From Actinomycetota bacterium (GTDB lineage Bacteria > Actinomycetota > Acidimicrobiia > Acidimicrobiales > CAIXPF01): a stretch of 54,888 nt of DNA. The DNA lies in the NCBI GenBank assembly GCA_016870475.1, contig VGBO01000010.1, forward strand, positions 1 through 54,888. The letters are read 5' to 3'. Numbering within the stretch: position 1 is the stretch's first letter; every line of letters starts with the position of its first letter. The notes under the pieces were generated by a model. The model ran no database searches and was not told the origin of the DNA. It saw only the letters and a program-made list of their open reading frames with translations. Shown here one piece after another: positions 39,135-49,432 of the stretch. The translations under genes were made by a program, and so were the position numbers.

Positions 39135-39331
39135 CCGGACCCGAGATCACCCCCGCCCCGCAGCCGGAGGAGGTCGCGGCGATCCTCGCCGCGTACGAGG
39201 CGCTCTGGCCGAAGCCCCTAGCGTTCGCCGACGCGGCGGCCGGCGGTGAGGTGCAGCGTTGGCGGTTCTCCGGCCGGTGGTGGTCCAAGCCCGCCCCGCT
39301 GCGCCGGGAGATCCCCGCCGGCTACCGCTGA
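39131..39331 (+). CDS. Acyl-CoA carboxylase epsilon subunit-like
   Basis: Small protein: PQPEEVAAILAAYEALWPKP...WRFSGRWWSKPAPLRRE; GTGA overlap with the beta subunit. Confidence 0.72.
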
Positions 39332-39342
39332 GCCGTCCTGCC

Positions 39343-40149
39343 ATGGACTTCCGGGACGACACCCGACTCGTCGCGCTCGGTGACGGACGGTTCTCGGCCA
39401 CGCTCGACGACCGGTGGTGGATCGTCGTCGGACCGAACGGTGGCCTGCTCGCAGCGCTGCTGCTGCGCGCCGCCGTCGCCGTCGTCGCCGAGGTCCGAGG
39501 CGACGTGACGCCGCGCATCCAGACGACGCAGTACCTCGCCACCGCGGTCGAGGGGGAGATCGACCTGCACGCCGTCATCGAACGATCCGGCCGCCGGATC
39601 GTCCTCGTCGCCGTCGACGTGCGCCAGGGTGACCGGGTGCTGTGCCGGTCGCGGGTCACCTTCGGTACCGCCGAGCCACCGGTCGTCGCCGTCGTCGACC
39701 ACACGCCACCCGAGGTCGGCGCGCCGGCGGACACGCCGCTCGACTACCGACCGGTCGGCGGCAACGACGTGAACATCCGGGCCCGGCTGCAGCGTCGGTT
39801 CGCGCTCGAGCGGCCCGGCTGCTGGGGTGGTTGGCTCCGCATGGAACCCCCCGTGCCCTACGACCACGTGGTCGTCGCCAGCCTCATGGACAACTGGCCG
39901 CCGTCGTTGCGCACCCACGTCGACGATCCGGCCCGGGCGAACCGGCTGCACACCACGACGATCGAGCTCACCACCTACTTCCGCACGGCGACGCTCGACC
40001 TCGCCGACGACGACGAGTGCCTGATCGTGCTGCGGTCCGGCACCTCCGCCGAGGGCTACCACCAGGAGGACGCCGAGCTGTGGTCGCCCGACGGGCGGCT
40101 GCTCGCGACCTCACGCCAGCTCGCGCTCGTCTTCGACCACGAGCACTGA
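39343..40149 (+). CDS. Thioesterase family (double hotdog) protein
   Basis: WWIVVGPNGGLLAALLLRAAV...RRIVLVAVDVRQGDRVLCRSRVTFG...EGYHQEDAELWSPDGRLLATSRQLAL. Confidence 0.8.
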   Translation: MDFRDDTRLVALGDGRFSATLDDRWWIVVGPNGGLLAALLLRAAVAVVAEVRGDVTPRIQTTQYLATAVEGEIDLHAVIERSGRRIVLVAVDVRQGDRVLCRSRVTFGTAEPPVVAVVDHTPPEVGAPADTPLDYRPVGGNDVNIRARLQRRFALERPGCWGGWLRMEPPVPYDHVVVASLMDNWPPSLRTHVDDPARANRLHTTTIELTTYFRTATLDLADDDECLIVLRSGTSAEGYHQEDAELWSPDGRLLATSRQLALVFDHEH

Positions 40150-40154
40150 GACGG

Positions 40155-41381
40155 TCACGCCACCCGGCGGATCTCCGGTCGGCGGAGGAGCCACGCGGCG
40201 AGCACCGCCAGCCCGGCGACGCTGCTGACCGTCACGGCGAGCGACGGGTCGGTCCGGCGGGCGAGCACGCCCAGGCTGAACATCCCGAACGGCAGGCTGC
40301 CGATCGCCATGGACAGCAGGCCCATCGCCCGGCCCCGCACCGCCGGATCGGTCACGCTTGCGACCAGCGACCCCTGCGTCGACCCGAACCCCGCCGCGCA
40401 GAACCCGCACAGGAACAGCGCCGGCAGTGCGAGCGCGTACACGGGCATGTTCGCGAAGACGGCCAGCATCACCATCCCCGCAGCACCCCCGGCGACGTAG
40501 ATGTGGCCGCGCACCGTCGGCTGCCAGGCGGCGATCACGTAGGACCCGGTCATCGTCCCAAGGCCGTTCGCCGACGCGAGCAACCCGGCGAGGAGCGCCC
40601 CGACCTCGAGCTTCGACGCGAACACGGGAACGAGCGGCATGAAGGCGAAGAAGAAGAAGTTCAGCACGACCGTCACGCCGAGCAGGCTGCGCAACGCCGG
40701 GTTCGCCCGCAGGAGGGCGACGCCCTCGCGCAGGTCGGCCCGGATCGACGACGGGGGCCCGACGCGGGTCACGGGGATCGGCGGCACCGACCGGAACAGC
40801 AGGAACGCCACGAGGTAGACGACCCCGATCACGCCGAACACCGCGCCGACCCCGAGCGCGTCGATGAGCGCGCCACCCGACGCTGACCCGAGCGTGTTGC
40901 CGCCGAAGAGGGCGAGTGACTCGAGCGCCACGGCGTTCGTCACGAGGGTCGGCCCCACGAGGTCGAGCACGAACGTCCGTCGGCTCGTCATGTCGACGAC
41001 GTTCCCCACGCCGACGAGGAGCACGAACACGTAGAACGACCACAGCGGTGCCCGGTCCGTCACCACGAGCAGCCCCATCACCATCGACGCCGGTGCGAGC
41101 ACCAGGAGCTGGCCGCTGATCGTGCGCGCCCGGTCGAAGCGGTCCGACACCAGACCAGCGAGGATCCCGCCGAAGAACATCGGGGCGAAGAACACGCTCC
41201 CGACGACCTGCACGAGCAACGGGTTCGCCGTCCGGCGGTTCACCTCGAAGGTCGACACGAAGATCGCCGCCCAGCGTGACCCGTGCCAGAGCCACCCCGT
41301 CGCCCACGTGCGGCCGAAGCCCGGGACCTGGAACGACGCCCGTGCACCGGATCCGCCCGTGTTCTCCGCGATGTCCGTCAT
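40155..41381 (-). CDS. MFS transporter (enterobactin-exporter-like)
   Basis: MTDIAENTGGSGARASFQVPGFGRTWATGWLWHGSRWAAIFVSTFEVNRRTANPLLVQVVGSVFFAPMFFGGILAGLVSDRFDR; SD-like G-run before ATG. Confidence 0.85.
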   Translation of the reverse strand: MTDIAENTGGSGARASFQVPGFGRTWATGWLWHGSRWAAIFVSTFEVNRRTANPLLVQVVGSVFFAPMFFGGILAGLVSDRFDRARTISGQLLVLAPASMVMGLLVVTDRAPLWSFYVFVLLVGVGNVVDMTSRRTFVLDLVGPTLVTNAVALESLALFGGNTLGSASGGALIDALGVGAVFGVIGVVYLVAFLLFRSVPPIPVTRVGPPSSIRADLREGVALLRANPALRSLLGVTVVLNFFFFAFMPLVPVFASKLEVGALLAGLLASANGLGTMTGSYVIAAWQPTVRGHIYVAGGAAGMVMLAVFANMPVYALALPALFLCGFCAAGFGSTQGSLVASVTDPAVRGRAMGLLSMAIGSLPFGMFSLGVLARRTDPSLAVTVSSVAGLAVLAAWLLRRPEIRRVA

Positions 41382-41450
41382 GTCACCCCCCCCAGCCGTA
41401 CGGGGAGCGTACCGGTGACGCTCCGCGGTGCAGGGACTACGGTCGACGGC

Positions 41451-42457
41451 ATGACGCAACCGTTCCGTTTCGGGGTGATGTACGACTGTCGGATGCGTGA
41501 GGGCAGCGGCGCACCATGGCCGACGTCTACGCCGCGACGGTCGAACAGGCCGCCCTCGCCGACCGGCTCGGCCTCGACTTCGTGTGGTTCACGGAGCACC
41601 ACTTCATCCGGGACGGCTATCTGCCGGCGTTCCAGCCGCTCGCCGGGGCCATCGCCGCGGTGACGAGCCGGATCCGGATCTCCAACGACATCGCGCTGCT
41701 GCCGCTCTACCACCCGGTGCGCCTCGCCGAGGAGCTCGCCGTCCTCGACCAGCTCAGCCGCGGTCGCATGGAGTTCGGGATCGGCATGGGGTACGTCCCC
41801 GAGGAGTTCGCTTCGTTCGGCCACTCGGTCCGCAACCGGGTCTCCCTCACCGAGGAGGCCATCGAGATCCTCCGCCAGGCGTGGTCCGACGGACCGATCG
41901 ACTTCGTCGGCAAGCGCTACAAGGTGCAGGGCGTCGAGGTGTTCCCCAAGCCGTACCAGCCGGGTGGGCCGCCGCTGTGGATCGCGGCGATGAAGGAAGG
42001 CGGAGCCCGTCGTGCCGGCCGCTTCGGCACGCACCTTCTTCCCCAGGGAACGCCCGAGGAGGTCCTGCACCCCTGGCGCGAGGAGCTGATCAGCCGGGGG
42101 GAGAACCCCGACGACTACCGCGTCGGCATCGCCCGGTCCGTCCTCGTCACCGACGATCCCGAACGGGACTGGCCGATCGTGCGCGACGCCGAGCGCTACC
42201 GCATGGGCGTCTACGAGCACTTCTTCGCCGTGACCCCCGACGAGTACACGTGGAACCGGCGCGACGTGTCCCCCATCCCCCAGACGTGGATCGTCGGCGA
42301 CGCCGATCACTGCGTCGCCGAACTCCGCCGGTTCCGTGAGGGGTACGGGATCACCGACGTCGCGACTGCCGGACTCCCGCCCGGCCTCGACCCGGAGTTC
42401 ATGGGGCGGAACCTCGAACGGATCGCCACCGAGGTGTTGCCCCGCCTGCGCGACTGA
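41451..42457 (+). pseudogene. LLM-class (F420-type) oxidoreductase with an apparent 1-nt frameshift near 41519-41522
   Basis: Frame from ATG 41451: MTQPFRFGVMYDCRMREGSGAPW. The frame then shifts to DVYAATVEQAALADRLGLDFVWFTEHHF (ORF 41516..42457). TACGGT 7 nt before ATG 41451. Confidence 0.7.
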
Positions 42458-42462
42458 TCGCG

Positions 42463-42864
42463 TCAGTCGCGGTCGTGGTGGCAGACCGCCTCGAGCAGGA
42501 AACCGTCCGGATCCTCCCAGAAACAGGCGAAATACGGCTGCGGGTACTGCGGGAAGACCTTCGGTTCCTCGACGACGACCGATCCGAGCGACACGGCGAG
42601 GTCGTGCGCGCGGACCACGTCGCCGCGGGTCGGCACGGCGAACGCCAGGTGCTGCAGCCCCGTCGAACGTCGGCTGTACGGCCCCGGACGCTCCGACGGG
42701 TAGAAGAACAGGTACGTCCCCGGCTTCCCGCCTGCCGGTCGGTAGGCGAACTCGTCGACATGGTCGAGGAACGGTTCGAAGCGCAACGCCGGCAGCAGTG
42801 CGCCGTAGTAGCGCCGCGCGACGTCGAGGTCGGAGACGTTCACGCCGAGATGACCGAGCGGCAT
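42463..42864 (-). CDS. VOC (glyoxalase-like) family protein
   Basis: MPLGHLGVNVSDLDVARRYYGALLPALRFEPF...LQHLAFAVPTR...YFACFWEDPDGFLLEAV. Confidence 0.87.
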   Translation of the reverse strand: MPLGHLGVNVSDLDVARRYYGALLPALRFEPFLDHVDEFAYRPAGGKPGTYLFFYPSERPGPYSRRSTGLQHLAFAVPTRGDVVRAHDLAVSLGSVVVEEPKVFPQYPQPYFACFWEDPDGFLLEAVCHHDRD

Positions 42865-43496
42865 CAGCTCTCCACCAGATCCTCGGTGGGGACCCCGTAG
42901 TTGCTGAGCAGCGGCAGGTACGGGGTCGGGTCGACGCCTGCGGGCCAGCCGAGCGCACGCATCTGCCCCGAGGAGCGACGCCCGGTGAGCGCGCGCAGGA
43001 GCTCGAAGGGGGAGCACGTCGGGGTGACCGGCGCCAACCCGGCCGCCACGGAACGGTCGTGGAACGCGGGCAGGTAGCGGGCGAGGCCAGCCTCCACCGC
43101 AGCACCGTCGCGCGGTGCCGGCCGGCCGAGGGCACCGGCGAGATCGTGCTCGTGGGTGACGAGGTCGGCGTTGAAGCGCAACCCCCAGATCGGGTCGGCG
43201 TCGACGAACGCGTCGATGCGCGGCGCGATCGCCTCCCATACGTCGAGGACCTCGTCGAGCGGGCGCCCTCGGAACCGCTCGACCTGGTTCGCCGTCCAGG
43301 CGTCGGACCCGAGGTCGGTGGTGCGCCCGTCCATGATGTCGGTCGGCACGCCGAGGACGTGCGCGAACACGTCGTGAACGGTCCACTCGGGACACGCCGG
43401 GACGCGCAACGCTGCCGCAGCGGCGTCGAGCGAACGCCCGACGGCGATCACGCGGCGTCGGGTGTCGGCGTGCACGGTTCGCTGGTCGAAGGCCAT
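42864..43496 (-). CDS. Maleylpyruvate-isomerase-N/DinB-like (TIGR03083-type) protein
   Basis: VPACPEWTVHDVFAHVLGVPTDIMDG...LRFNADLVTHEHDLAGALGRP; SD cgaggag upstream. Confidence 0.8.
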   Translation of the reverse strand: MAFDQRTVHADTRRRVIAVGRSLDAAAAALRVPACPEWTVHDVFAHVLGVPTDIMDGRTTDLGSDAWTANQVERFRGRPLDEVLDVWEAIAPRIDAFVDADPIWGLRFNADLVTHEHDLAGALGRPAPRDGAAVEAGLARYLPAFHDRSVAAGLAPVTPTCSPFELLRALTGRRSSGQMRALGWPAGVDPTPYLPLLSNYGVPTEDLVES

Positions 43497-43516
43497 GGCC
43501 GTCGCGCTCCTCGGGG

Positions 43517-45127
43517 TCAGATGGGTGGGATCGTCCGGTGCCGTGGCGGGAACGCCGCGACCCGGCGCGGCGCCGTTCGGGCGAACGTGGTGGCGAGCAC
43601 GCGACGGGTGTCACGCGGGTCGACGACGTCGTCGATGCCGAAGGCCTCCGCGCCGCGCAGGGCGCCGCGTTGCGCCCGGAACACGCCGATCAGCTCGTCT
43701 CGTCGTGCCGTCGGGTCGGGGGCGGCGAGGTAGTCGGCGCGGTACGCCACGTCGACGGCCCCCTCGATGTTCATCGCGCAGATCTCCGCACCCGGCCAGG
43801 CGATCGCGAGGTCGGCGTCGAACGCCCGCCCGCCCGCCATGGCGAAGTACCCGAGGCCGTAGCCCTTGCGGAGCACGACCGACGCCCGCGGCACGGTCGA
43901 GTTGCCGAGCTCGTGGATCAGCTTCGCGCTGCGACGGCCGAGCGCCGTCCGCTCCGCACCCGGGCCGATGAGGAACCCGGGCATGTCGATGAGGAACACG
44001 AGCGGCAGACCGAACGCGTCGCACAGGGCGATGAAGTGCGCCGCCTTGTCGCAGGCGTTCGCGTCGAGCATCCCGGCGAGGTGGCCGGGATTGCTCGCCA
44101 CGAACCCGACGGGCCGACCGTCGAGCCGTGCGAGCGACGTCACGATGTTCTTCGCGAAGGTCGGCTTGAGCTCCATCACCGACCCGACGTCCGCGATCCG
44201 TTCCACGACGCGGCGGACGTCGTACCCCTTGCGGGAGTTCGTCGGCACGAGCGACACCAGGTCGTCGTCGCGACGGCCGATCGGGTCGCCGCACGGTGCG
44301 AACGGCACCGGCAGCGACGAGTTCGAGGGGAAGTACGACAGGAACCGCCGCACGGCCTCGAGGGCCGCCTCGTCGTCGTCGACGGCGAGATCCGCGAGGC
44401 CGTGACGGGTGGCCTGCACGTCCGGGCCGCCCATCTCCTCGTTCGTGAGCTCCTGGCCGGTCGCCGCCTTCACGAGTGCGGGTCCGGCGATGCCCATGGT
44501 CGCGCGCCGGGTCATCACCACGAAGTCGCACAATCCGGAGAAGTTCGTCGGCCCGGCGAACCCCGCACCGAGCATCGCGGCACACATCGGCACCCAGCCC
44601 GACATGCGGGCCATCGCCGCGAACGTGCCCAACCCACCGGCCGTGTTGCCGCCGGCCGCGAAGTGGCGGGCGTCGAGCCCCTCCTGGATGCGGTGTCCGC
44701 CGCCTTCCAGCAGCAGCACCAGCGGATGGCCGTGCTCGAGCGCCGCGTGGGTCACCCGGGCGTGCTTCTCGCCGCCAACCTTGCCGTTCGACCCGCCGAG
44801 GATCGTGAAGTCGAAGCTGACCACCGACACCGGCCGGCCGTCGACGGTCGCCGTGCCGGTCACGACCCCGTCGCCGGGCGCCTCGAGGTCCTCGGTGAAC
44901 GCGGTCTCCCGGCTCGGCTCCACGAGCGCACCGACCTCGAGGAAGCTGCCGGCGTCGGACAGTGCGGCGACGCGTTCCCGGGCGGTGAGACGACCCCGGT
45001 CGTGCTGACGGGCGACCGCCGCCGGGCGGGTCGCATCGAGCCCGAGGGCTCGCTTCGCCTCGACCGCAGCGAGGAGCTCCTCGGTCTCGGTCCGTGTCCG
45101 TTCCACTTCGCCGGGGTCGTGCGCCAC
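43517..45127 (-). CDS. Acyl-CoA carboxylase carboxyltransferase-family protein (second paralog)
   Basis: RLTARERVAALSDAGSFLEVGALVEPS...GGHRIQEG...FSGLCDFVVMTRRATMGIAGPALVKAATG; start GTG 45127 with TAGGGT 7 nt upstream. Confidence 0.88.
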   Translation of the reverse strand: MAHDPGEVERTRTETEELLAAVEAKRALGLDATRPAAVARQHDRGRLTARERVAALSDAGSFLEVGALVEPSRETAFTEDLEAPGDGVVTGTATVDGRPVSVVSFDFTILGGSNGKVGGEKHARVTHAALEHGHPLVLLLEGGGHRIQEGLDARHFAAGGNTAGGLGTFAAMARMSGWVPMCAAMLGAGFAGPTNFSGLCDFVVMTRRATMGIAGPALVKAATGQELTNEEMGGPDVQATRHGLADLAVDDDEAALEAVRRFLSYFPSNSSLPVPFAPCGDPIGRRDDDLVSLVPTNSRKGYDVRRVVERIADVGSVMELKPTFAKNIVTSLARLDGRPVGFVASNPGHLAGMLDANACDKAAHFIALCDAFGLPLVFLIDMPGFLIGPGAERTALGRRSAKLIHELGNSTVPRASVVLRKGYGLGYFAMAGGRAFDADLAIAWPGAEICAMNIEGAVDVAYRADYLAAPDPTARRDELIGVFRAQRGALRGAEAFGIDDVVDPRDTRRVLATTFARTAPRRVAAFPPRHRTIPPI

Positions 45128-45171
45128 GGCGGCGACCCTACCGGTCGACCCGGCGTCGGGCCCGTCGTCCC

Positions 45172-45675
45172 TCAGCGGCCCGGACGCCAGAACACGGCGA
45201 GGTGGGCGAGACCGCCACCGACGCCGCCGACGCCGGCGATCGCCGCCCACCACCAGCTCGTCGCGAGGCCCGCGTCGCCGATGCCGAGGAGCGCGTCCAC
45301 CGAGATGCGGCCCGGCCCGGTCGCCCCGGCCGTGAACGTAGCGATCGCGAGCACGAACACGTACTCCCACCCCTGGTCGGGGTTGAAGATGAAGAAGCCC
45401 TTGTCGCGGTGCGCCGTGATGCCCGCCACGACCATCGTCCCGACGATCGCCGCGGCCGCCAGCGGGGTGGCGAACCCGACGGCGAACGCGAGTCCACCCA
45501 CGATCTCGCTGCCCGCCGCCATCCGGGCGTTCAACAACCCCGGCCGCACCCCCATCGACGCGAACCAGCCCGCCGCCCCGGCGAGACCGCCGCGCACCTT
45601 GTTCGCGCCGTGCAGGAACATCGTCACGCCGACGCCGACACGCAGCACCAGCAACGCCAGATCGACCGGATCCAT
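45172..45675 (-). CDS. DoxX-family membrane protein
   Basis: LLVLRVGVGVTMFLHGANKVRGGLAGAAGWFASMGVRPG...ARMAAGSEIVGGLAFAVGFATPLAA. Confidence 0.87.
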   Translation of the reverse strand: MDPVDLALLVLRVGVGVTMFLHGANKVRGGLAGAAGWFASMGVRPGLLNARMAAGSEIVGGLAFAVGFATPLAAAAIVGTMVVAGITAHRDKGFFIFNPDQGWEYVFVLAIATFTAGATGPGRISVDALLGIGDAGLATSWWWAAIAGVGGVGGGLAHLAVFWRPGR

Positions 45676-45701
45676 GCGCGCATCCTGCCATCATTCGCAG
45701 C

Positions 45702-46673
45702 GTGACCACCGCACCCCGCCTCGACCTCGACGTCGTGTTCGGACTCCCCGTCGCCGAGACGGTCGCCGGGTACCAGGACTTCGCCCGCCTCGTGGTCGAC
45801 CTCGGGTACCGGCGGCTCTGGATGCCGGAGACCTACCGGTTGGACCCGATCAGCTTCGGCGGCTGGGTCGCATCCACGTTCCCCGGCCACCCGGTCGGCC
45901 TCGGTCCGATGCCCGGGGTGTTGCGCACCGGCCCGCAGCTCGCCATGGCCGCCGCCACGCTCGTCGGCCTCGGCGCCACCGACCTCGAGGCGATCGTCGG
46001 CGCATCCTCCCCCGCCATGGTGCAGGGGTGGCACAACCGGCGTCCCCTCACCGTCGCCGGGATGGCGTCGCTCCTCGCCGCGACCCGGGCCGCGTGCGAC
46101 GGTGCGCCGACGGCGCACGAGGACGGGGAGTTCCGCACGAGCGGGTTCACCAACGGGTTCGGTGCCGTGCGCCTGCCGATCGGCATGGCGTCGTTCGGCC
46201 CGCGCATGCTCCGACTCGCCGGACGGATCGCCGACCGGGTGGCGCTCAACATGATCAGCCCCGCAGCCGTGCCGGCGTTCGTCGCCGAGATCGCCGAGGG
46301 CGCCCGAGCGGCGGGCCGGCCCACGCCACCGGTGACGGTGTGGGCGCACGTCTGCCTCGACCCGACCGAGGAGAACGTGACGTTCTCCAAGCGGTTCCTC
46401 GCCGGGTACGTGCGCGTCCCCGGCTACGACCGGAACTTCGCCCTGCAGGGCTTCGCGGACGTGGTCGAGGCCGCCAAGGCGGCACCGTCGGCCCGGGAGG
46501 TGCGCGCGCTGATCCCCGACGAACTGCTCGTCACCGCACTCGGGTTCGGCTCGCTCGCCGAGATCCGGGCACGCCTCGACGCGTACCGGGAGGTCGGCGT
46601 CGGCATGGCGATCGTGCCGTCCACGGTGAGCGACCCGGGAGCGGTGCGGACCATGACGGCGCTCGCCCGATGA
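45702..46673 (+). CDS. LLM-class (F420-type) oxidoreductase
   Basis: DLDVVFGLPVAETVAGYQDFARLVVDLGYRRLWMPETY...LSL-type barrel motifs; IGMASFGPRMLRLAGRIADRVALNMISP. Confidence 0.8.
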   Translation: MTTAPRLDLDVVFGLPVAETVAGYQDFARLVVDLGYRRLWMPETYRLDPISFGGWVASTFPGHPVGLGPMPGVLRTGPQLAMAAATLVGLGATDLEAIVGASSPAMVQGWHNRRPLTVAGMASLLAATRAACDGAPTAHEDGEFRTSGFTNGFGAVRLPIGMASFGPRMLRLAGRIADRVALNMISPAAVPAFVAEIAEGARAAGRPTPPVTVWAHVCLDPTEENVTFSKRFLAGYVRVPGYDRNFALQGFADVVEAAKAAPSAREVRALIPDELLVTALGFGSLAEIRARLDAYREVGVGMAIVPSTVSDPGAVRTMTALAR

Positions 46674-46713
46674 CGGACCGCGTCCGGACCATCGCATGTG
46701 GGAGGCTGCACCG

Positions 46714-47424
46714 GTGCGCGTGACCGAGATCTGGCGCTACCCGGTGAAGTCGATGCAGGGTGAACGGCTCGACCGCAGCACCGTCGGGATTGCGGGCCTC
46801 GCCGGGGACCGGCAGTGGGGCGTGCTCGACACGGCCACCGGACTCACCCTGACGGCGCGTCGGGAACCCCGCCTGCTCGAGGCGACCGCCCGCTACGACG
46901 AGGCGACCGACGACGTGCACCTCGACCTCCCGAACGGTGCCACCGACCTGTCCGCTTGGCTCGGTCGCCCGGTGCGGCTCGTCCGCGCCGGAGGCGGGGT
47001 GCGTGGGCGCTACGAGATCGCCGAGGACGCCGAGGACGAGGCCGGGTCGCCGTGGGTGCAGTGGGACGGACCAGACGCCACCTTCCACGACACCGGGCGG
47101 ACCGTCGTGTCGGTCCTCGCCACCGGGTCGTTGCGCTCCTGGGACGTCCGCCGGTTCCGGGGCAACCTGATCGTCGAAGCCGGCGAGGGCGCGGAGGCGT
47201 CGCTCGCCGGGCACGTGGTCGCCCTCGGCACGGCGCGGGCTTCCGGCACGCGGCCGATCAATCGTTGTGTGCTCGTCACCCGTCCGCAGCCCGGCGGGAT
47301 CGCTCGCGACCTCGACGTGCTGCGCACCATCAACCGCGAACGTGACGGGAAGCTCGGTGTCGGTCTCCGCGTCACCACCGCCGGTGTCGTCGCCGTCGGC
47401 GACGAGATCACCGTCCTCGACTGA
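46714..47424 (+). CDS. MOSC-domain protein
   Basis: VTEIWRYPVKSMQGERLDRSTVGIAGLAGDRQWGVLD...RRFRGNLIVEAGEG...RPINRCVLVTRPQPGG; SD ggagg 9 nt upstream. Confidence 0.88.
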   Translation: MRVTEIWRYPVKSMQGERLDRSTVGIAGLAGDRQWGVLDTATGLTLTARREPRLLEATARYDEATDDVHLDLPNGATDLSAWLGRPVRLVRAGGGVRGRYEIAEDAEDEAGSPWVQWDGPDATFHDTGRTVVSVLATGSLRSWDVRRFRGNLIVEAGEGAEASLAGHVVALGTARASGTRPINRCVLVTRPQPGGIARDLDVLRTINRERDGKLGVGLRVTTAGVVAVGDEITVLD

Positions 47425-47453
47425 CCGCAACCCCACCCTTGGAGCACCTCCCC

Positions 47454-48266
47454 GTGGAAACCGCAGGAACCCTCGCCCGACCCGACGGCATCGTCCTCGC
47501 CTACGAGGACACGGGCGGCGACGGCCCCGTCGTGGTGCTCACCCACGGGTTCACGCTCACGCTCCGGTCCTGGGACCCGACCGTCGCCCCGCTCGTCGAG
47601 GCGGGCTACCGGGTCGTGACCTGGGACGTGCGCGGCCACGGGTGGACGGCCGGGCCCGACGACCCGGCGCCGTACACGCTCGACGCGGTGATCGGCGACC
47701 TCGCCGCACTCATCGACCACGTCACCGACCGGCCCGTCGTCCTCGGCGGCTTGTCCTTCGGTGGGATGCTCGCCATGGCGGCCTGGGCGGACCCGTCGTT
47801 CCGCCGTCGGGTGCGGGCGCTCGTGCTCGCCGACACCGGGCCCGGGTTCCGCAATGCGGAAGCCCGCGACGCCTGGAACCGCACGGCGCACGAGCAGGCC
47901 GACGCGCTCGCCACCCGAGGCGCTGCGACGTTCCTCGAAGGTGACCTCGGTCCGACCCAGCCCGGCGCCGAGGCGCACCTCGGCCTCGAACGCCACCGGA
48001 GCCTGCGCTCCCTCGAGCTCGCCATGCGCGGGTTCCTCACCCAGCACGACGCCCGCATGATGGACACGCTCGACACGATCGACGTGCCGACCCTCATCGT
48101 CGTCGGTGAGGACGACACCCCGTTCCTGCGGGCGTGCGACGTGATGGCCGGCAAGATCGCCGGTTCCCAGCTCGTCCGCATCCCCGCTGCCGGCCACCTC
48201 GCGAACCTCGACAACCCAGCGGCGTTCGACGCCGCGCTCGGCGGTTTCCTGCGGGGCATGGCGTGA
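47454..48266 (+). CDS. Alpha/beta hydrolase (paralog of the 8243 gene)
   Basis: THGFTLTLRSWDPTVAPLVEAGYRVVTWDVRGHG...GGLSFGGMLAMAA...AAGHLANLDNPAAF. Confidence 0.87.
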   Translation: METAGTLARPDGIVLAYEDTGGDGPVVVLTHGFTLTLRSWDPTVAPLVEAGYRVVTWDVRGHGWTAGPDDPAPYTLDAVIGDLAALIDHVTDRPVVLGGLSFGGMLAMAAWADPSFRRRVRALVLADTGPGFRNAEARDAWNRTAHEQADALATRGAATFLEGDLGPTQPGAEAHLGLERHRSLRSLELAMRGFLTQHDARMMDTLDTIDVPTLIVVGEDDTPFLRACDVMAGKIAGSQLVRIPAAGHLANLDNPAAFDAALGGFLRGMA

Positions 48267-49432
48267 CGGGGCCCGGCGGCGACGACCGGCCGGGACCGCT
48301 CGCCGACATCCGGGTCCTCGACCTGTCGACCGTCTTCGCCGGTCCCAACTGCGCCCGCTACCTCGCTGATTTCGGCGCCGACGTGATCAAGGTCGAACGG
48401 CCCGACGGAGGCGACACGTCACGCAACGTCGGCTGGCGCGACCCCGTCGACGGGCAGACCTACTTCCACAAGCTCGCGAACCGCGGCAAGCGCGCCATCA
48501 CCCTGGACCTGAAGTCCGACGAGGGACGCGATCACCTGCTGCGACTCGTCGACCGGTCCGACGTGCTCGTGGAGAACTTCCGCCCGGGCAAGCTCGAGGC
48601 GCTCGGGCTCGGGCCGGACGTGCTGCACGCCCGGAACCCGCGGCTGGTCGTCACCCGGGTCACCGGGTTCGGGCAGACGGGTCCGTACCGGCATCGGGCC
48701 GGGTTCGCGACGCTCGCCGAGGCGATGAGCGGGTTCGCCGTCATCAACGGCGAACCGGACCGCGGTCCGCTGCTCCCGCCGATCGCCCTCACCGACGAGG
48801 TGACCGCGCTCGTCGCTGCGTTCGGCACGATGGTCGCCCTCCACAGCGGGGTCGGCCAGGTCGTCGACGTGAGCCTGTTCGAGTCGCTGTTCCAGCTCAT
48901 GGGGCCGTTGCCGTCCGCGTACGGCGTGCTCGGCTACCTGATGCCCCGCATGGGGTCGCGCCTGCCGTACACCGTGCCGCGGAGCTGTTACCGCTGCGCC
49001 GACGGACGTTGGGTCGCCGTGTCCACCACCGCCGACCCGGTGGCCCGACGGGTGATGCGGCTCATCGGCTGCGGTGACGACGAACGCTTCGCCACCTTCG
49101 AGGGTCGCACCGCACACGCCGACGAGCTCGACGACCGGATGGCCGCATGGCTCGCCGAACGCCGCGCGGCCGACGCCGTTGCCGCGTTCGAGGAGGCCGA
49201 GGCCGCCGCGGCGATCGTCTACGACATGGCCGACATCTTCGCCGACCCGCACTTCGCCGCCCGCGAGGCGATCCTCACGACCGACGGCACCCCACAGCAG
49301 GGTCTCGTCGCAAAGCTGTCGGGCACCCCGGGCCGGGTCCGGTGGACCGGCAGGCCCCTCGGCGCCGACACCGACGAGGTGCTCGCCGAACTTGAGGTGG
49401 ACGCGGCTCGAGACGGCGACGAGGTCCCATGA
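48263..49432 (+). CDS. CoA transferase (family III, CaiB/BaiF)
   Basis: IRVLDLSTVFAGPNCARYLADFGADVIKVERPDGGDTSRN...KRAITLDLKSDEGRDHLLRLVDRSDVLVENFRPG; GTGA overlap. Confidence 0.92.
   Translation: MTGPGGDDRPGPLADIRVLDLSTVFAGPNCARYLADFGADVIKVERPDGGDTSRNVGWRDPVDGQTYFHKLANRGKRAITLDLKSDEGRDHLLRLVDRSDVLVENFRPGKLEALGLGPDVLHARNPRLVVTRVTGFGQTGPYRHRAGFATLAEAMSGFAVINGEPDRGPLLPPIALTDEVTALVAAFGTMVALHSGVGQVVDVSLFESLFQLMGPLPSAYGVLGYLMPRMGSRLPYTVPRSCYRCADGRWVAVSTTADPVARRVMRLIGCGDDERFATFEGRTAHADELDDRMAAWLAERRAADAVAAFEEAEAAAAIVYDMADIFADPHFAAREAILTTDGTPQQGLVAKLSGTPGRVRWTGRPLGADTDEVLAELEVDAARDGDEVP

Noticed and set aside
43538-46723. 1061-aa plus-strand ORF
   Set aside because: Antisense to the carboxyltransferase and DoxX genes and out of frame with the LLM gene; Arg/Pro/His-rich composition typical of spurious ORFs in very GC-rich DNA.
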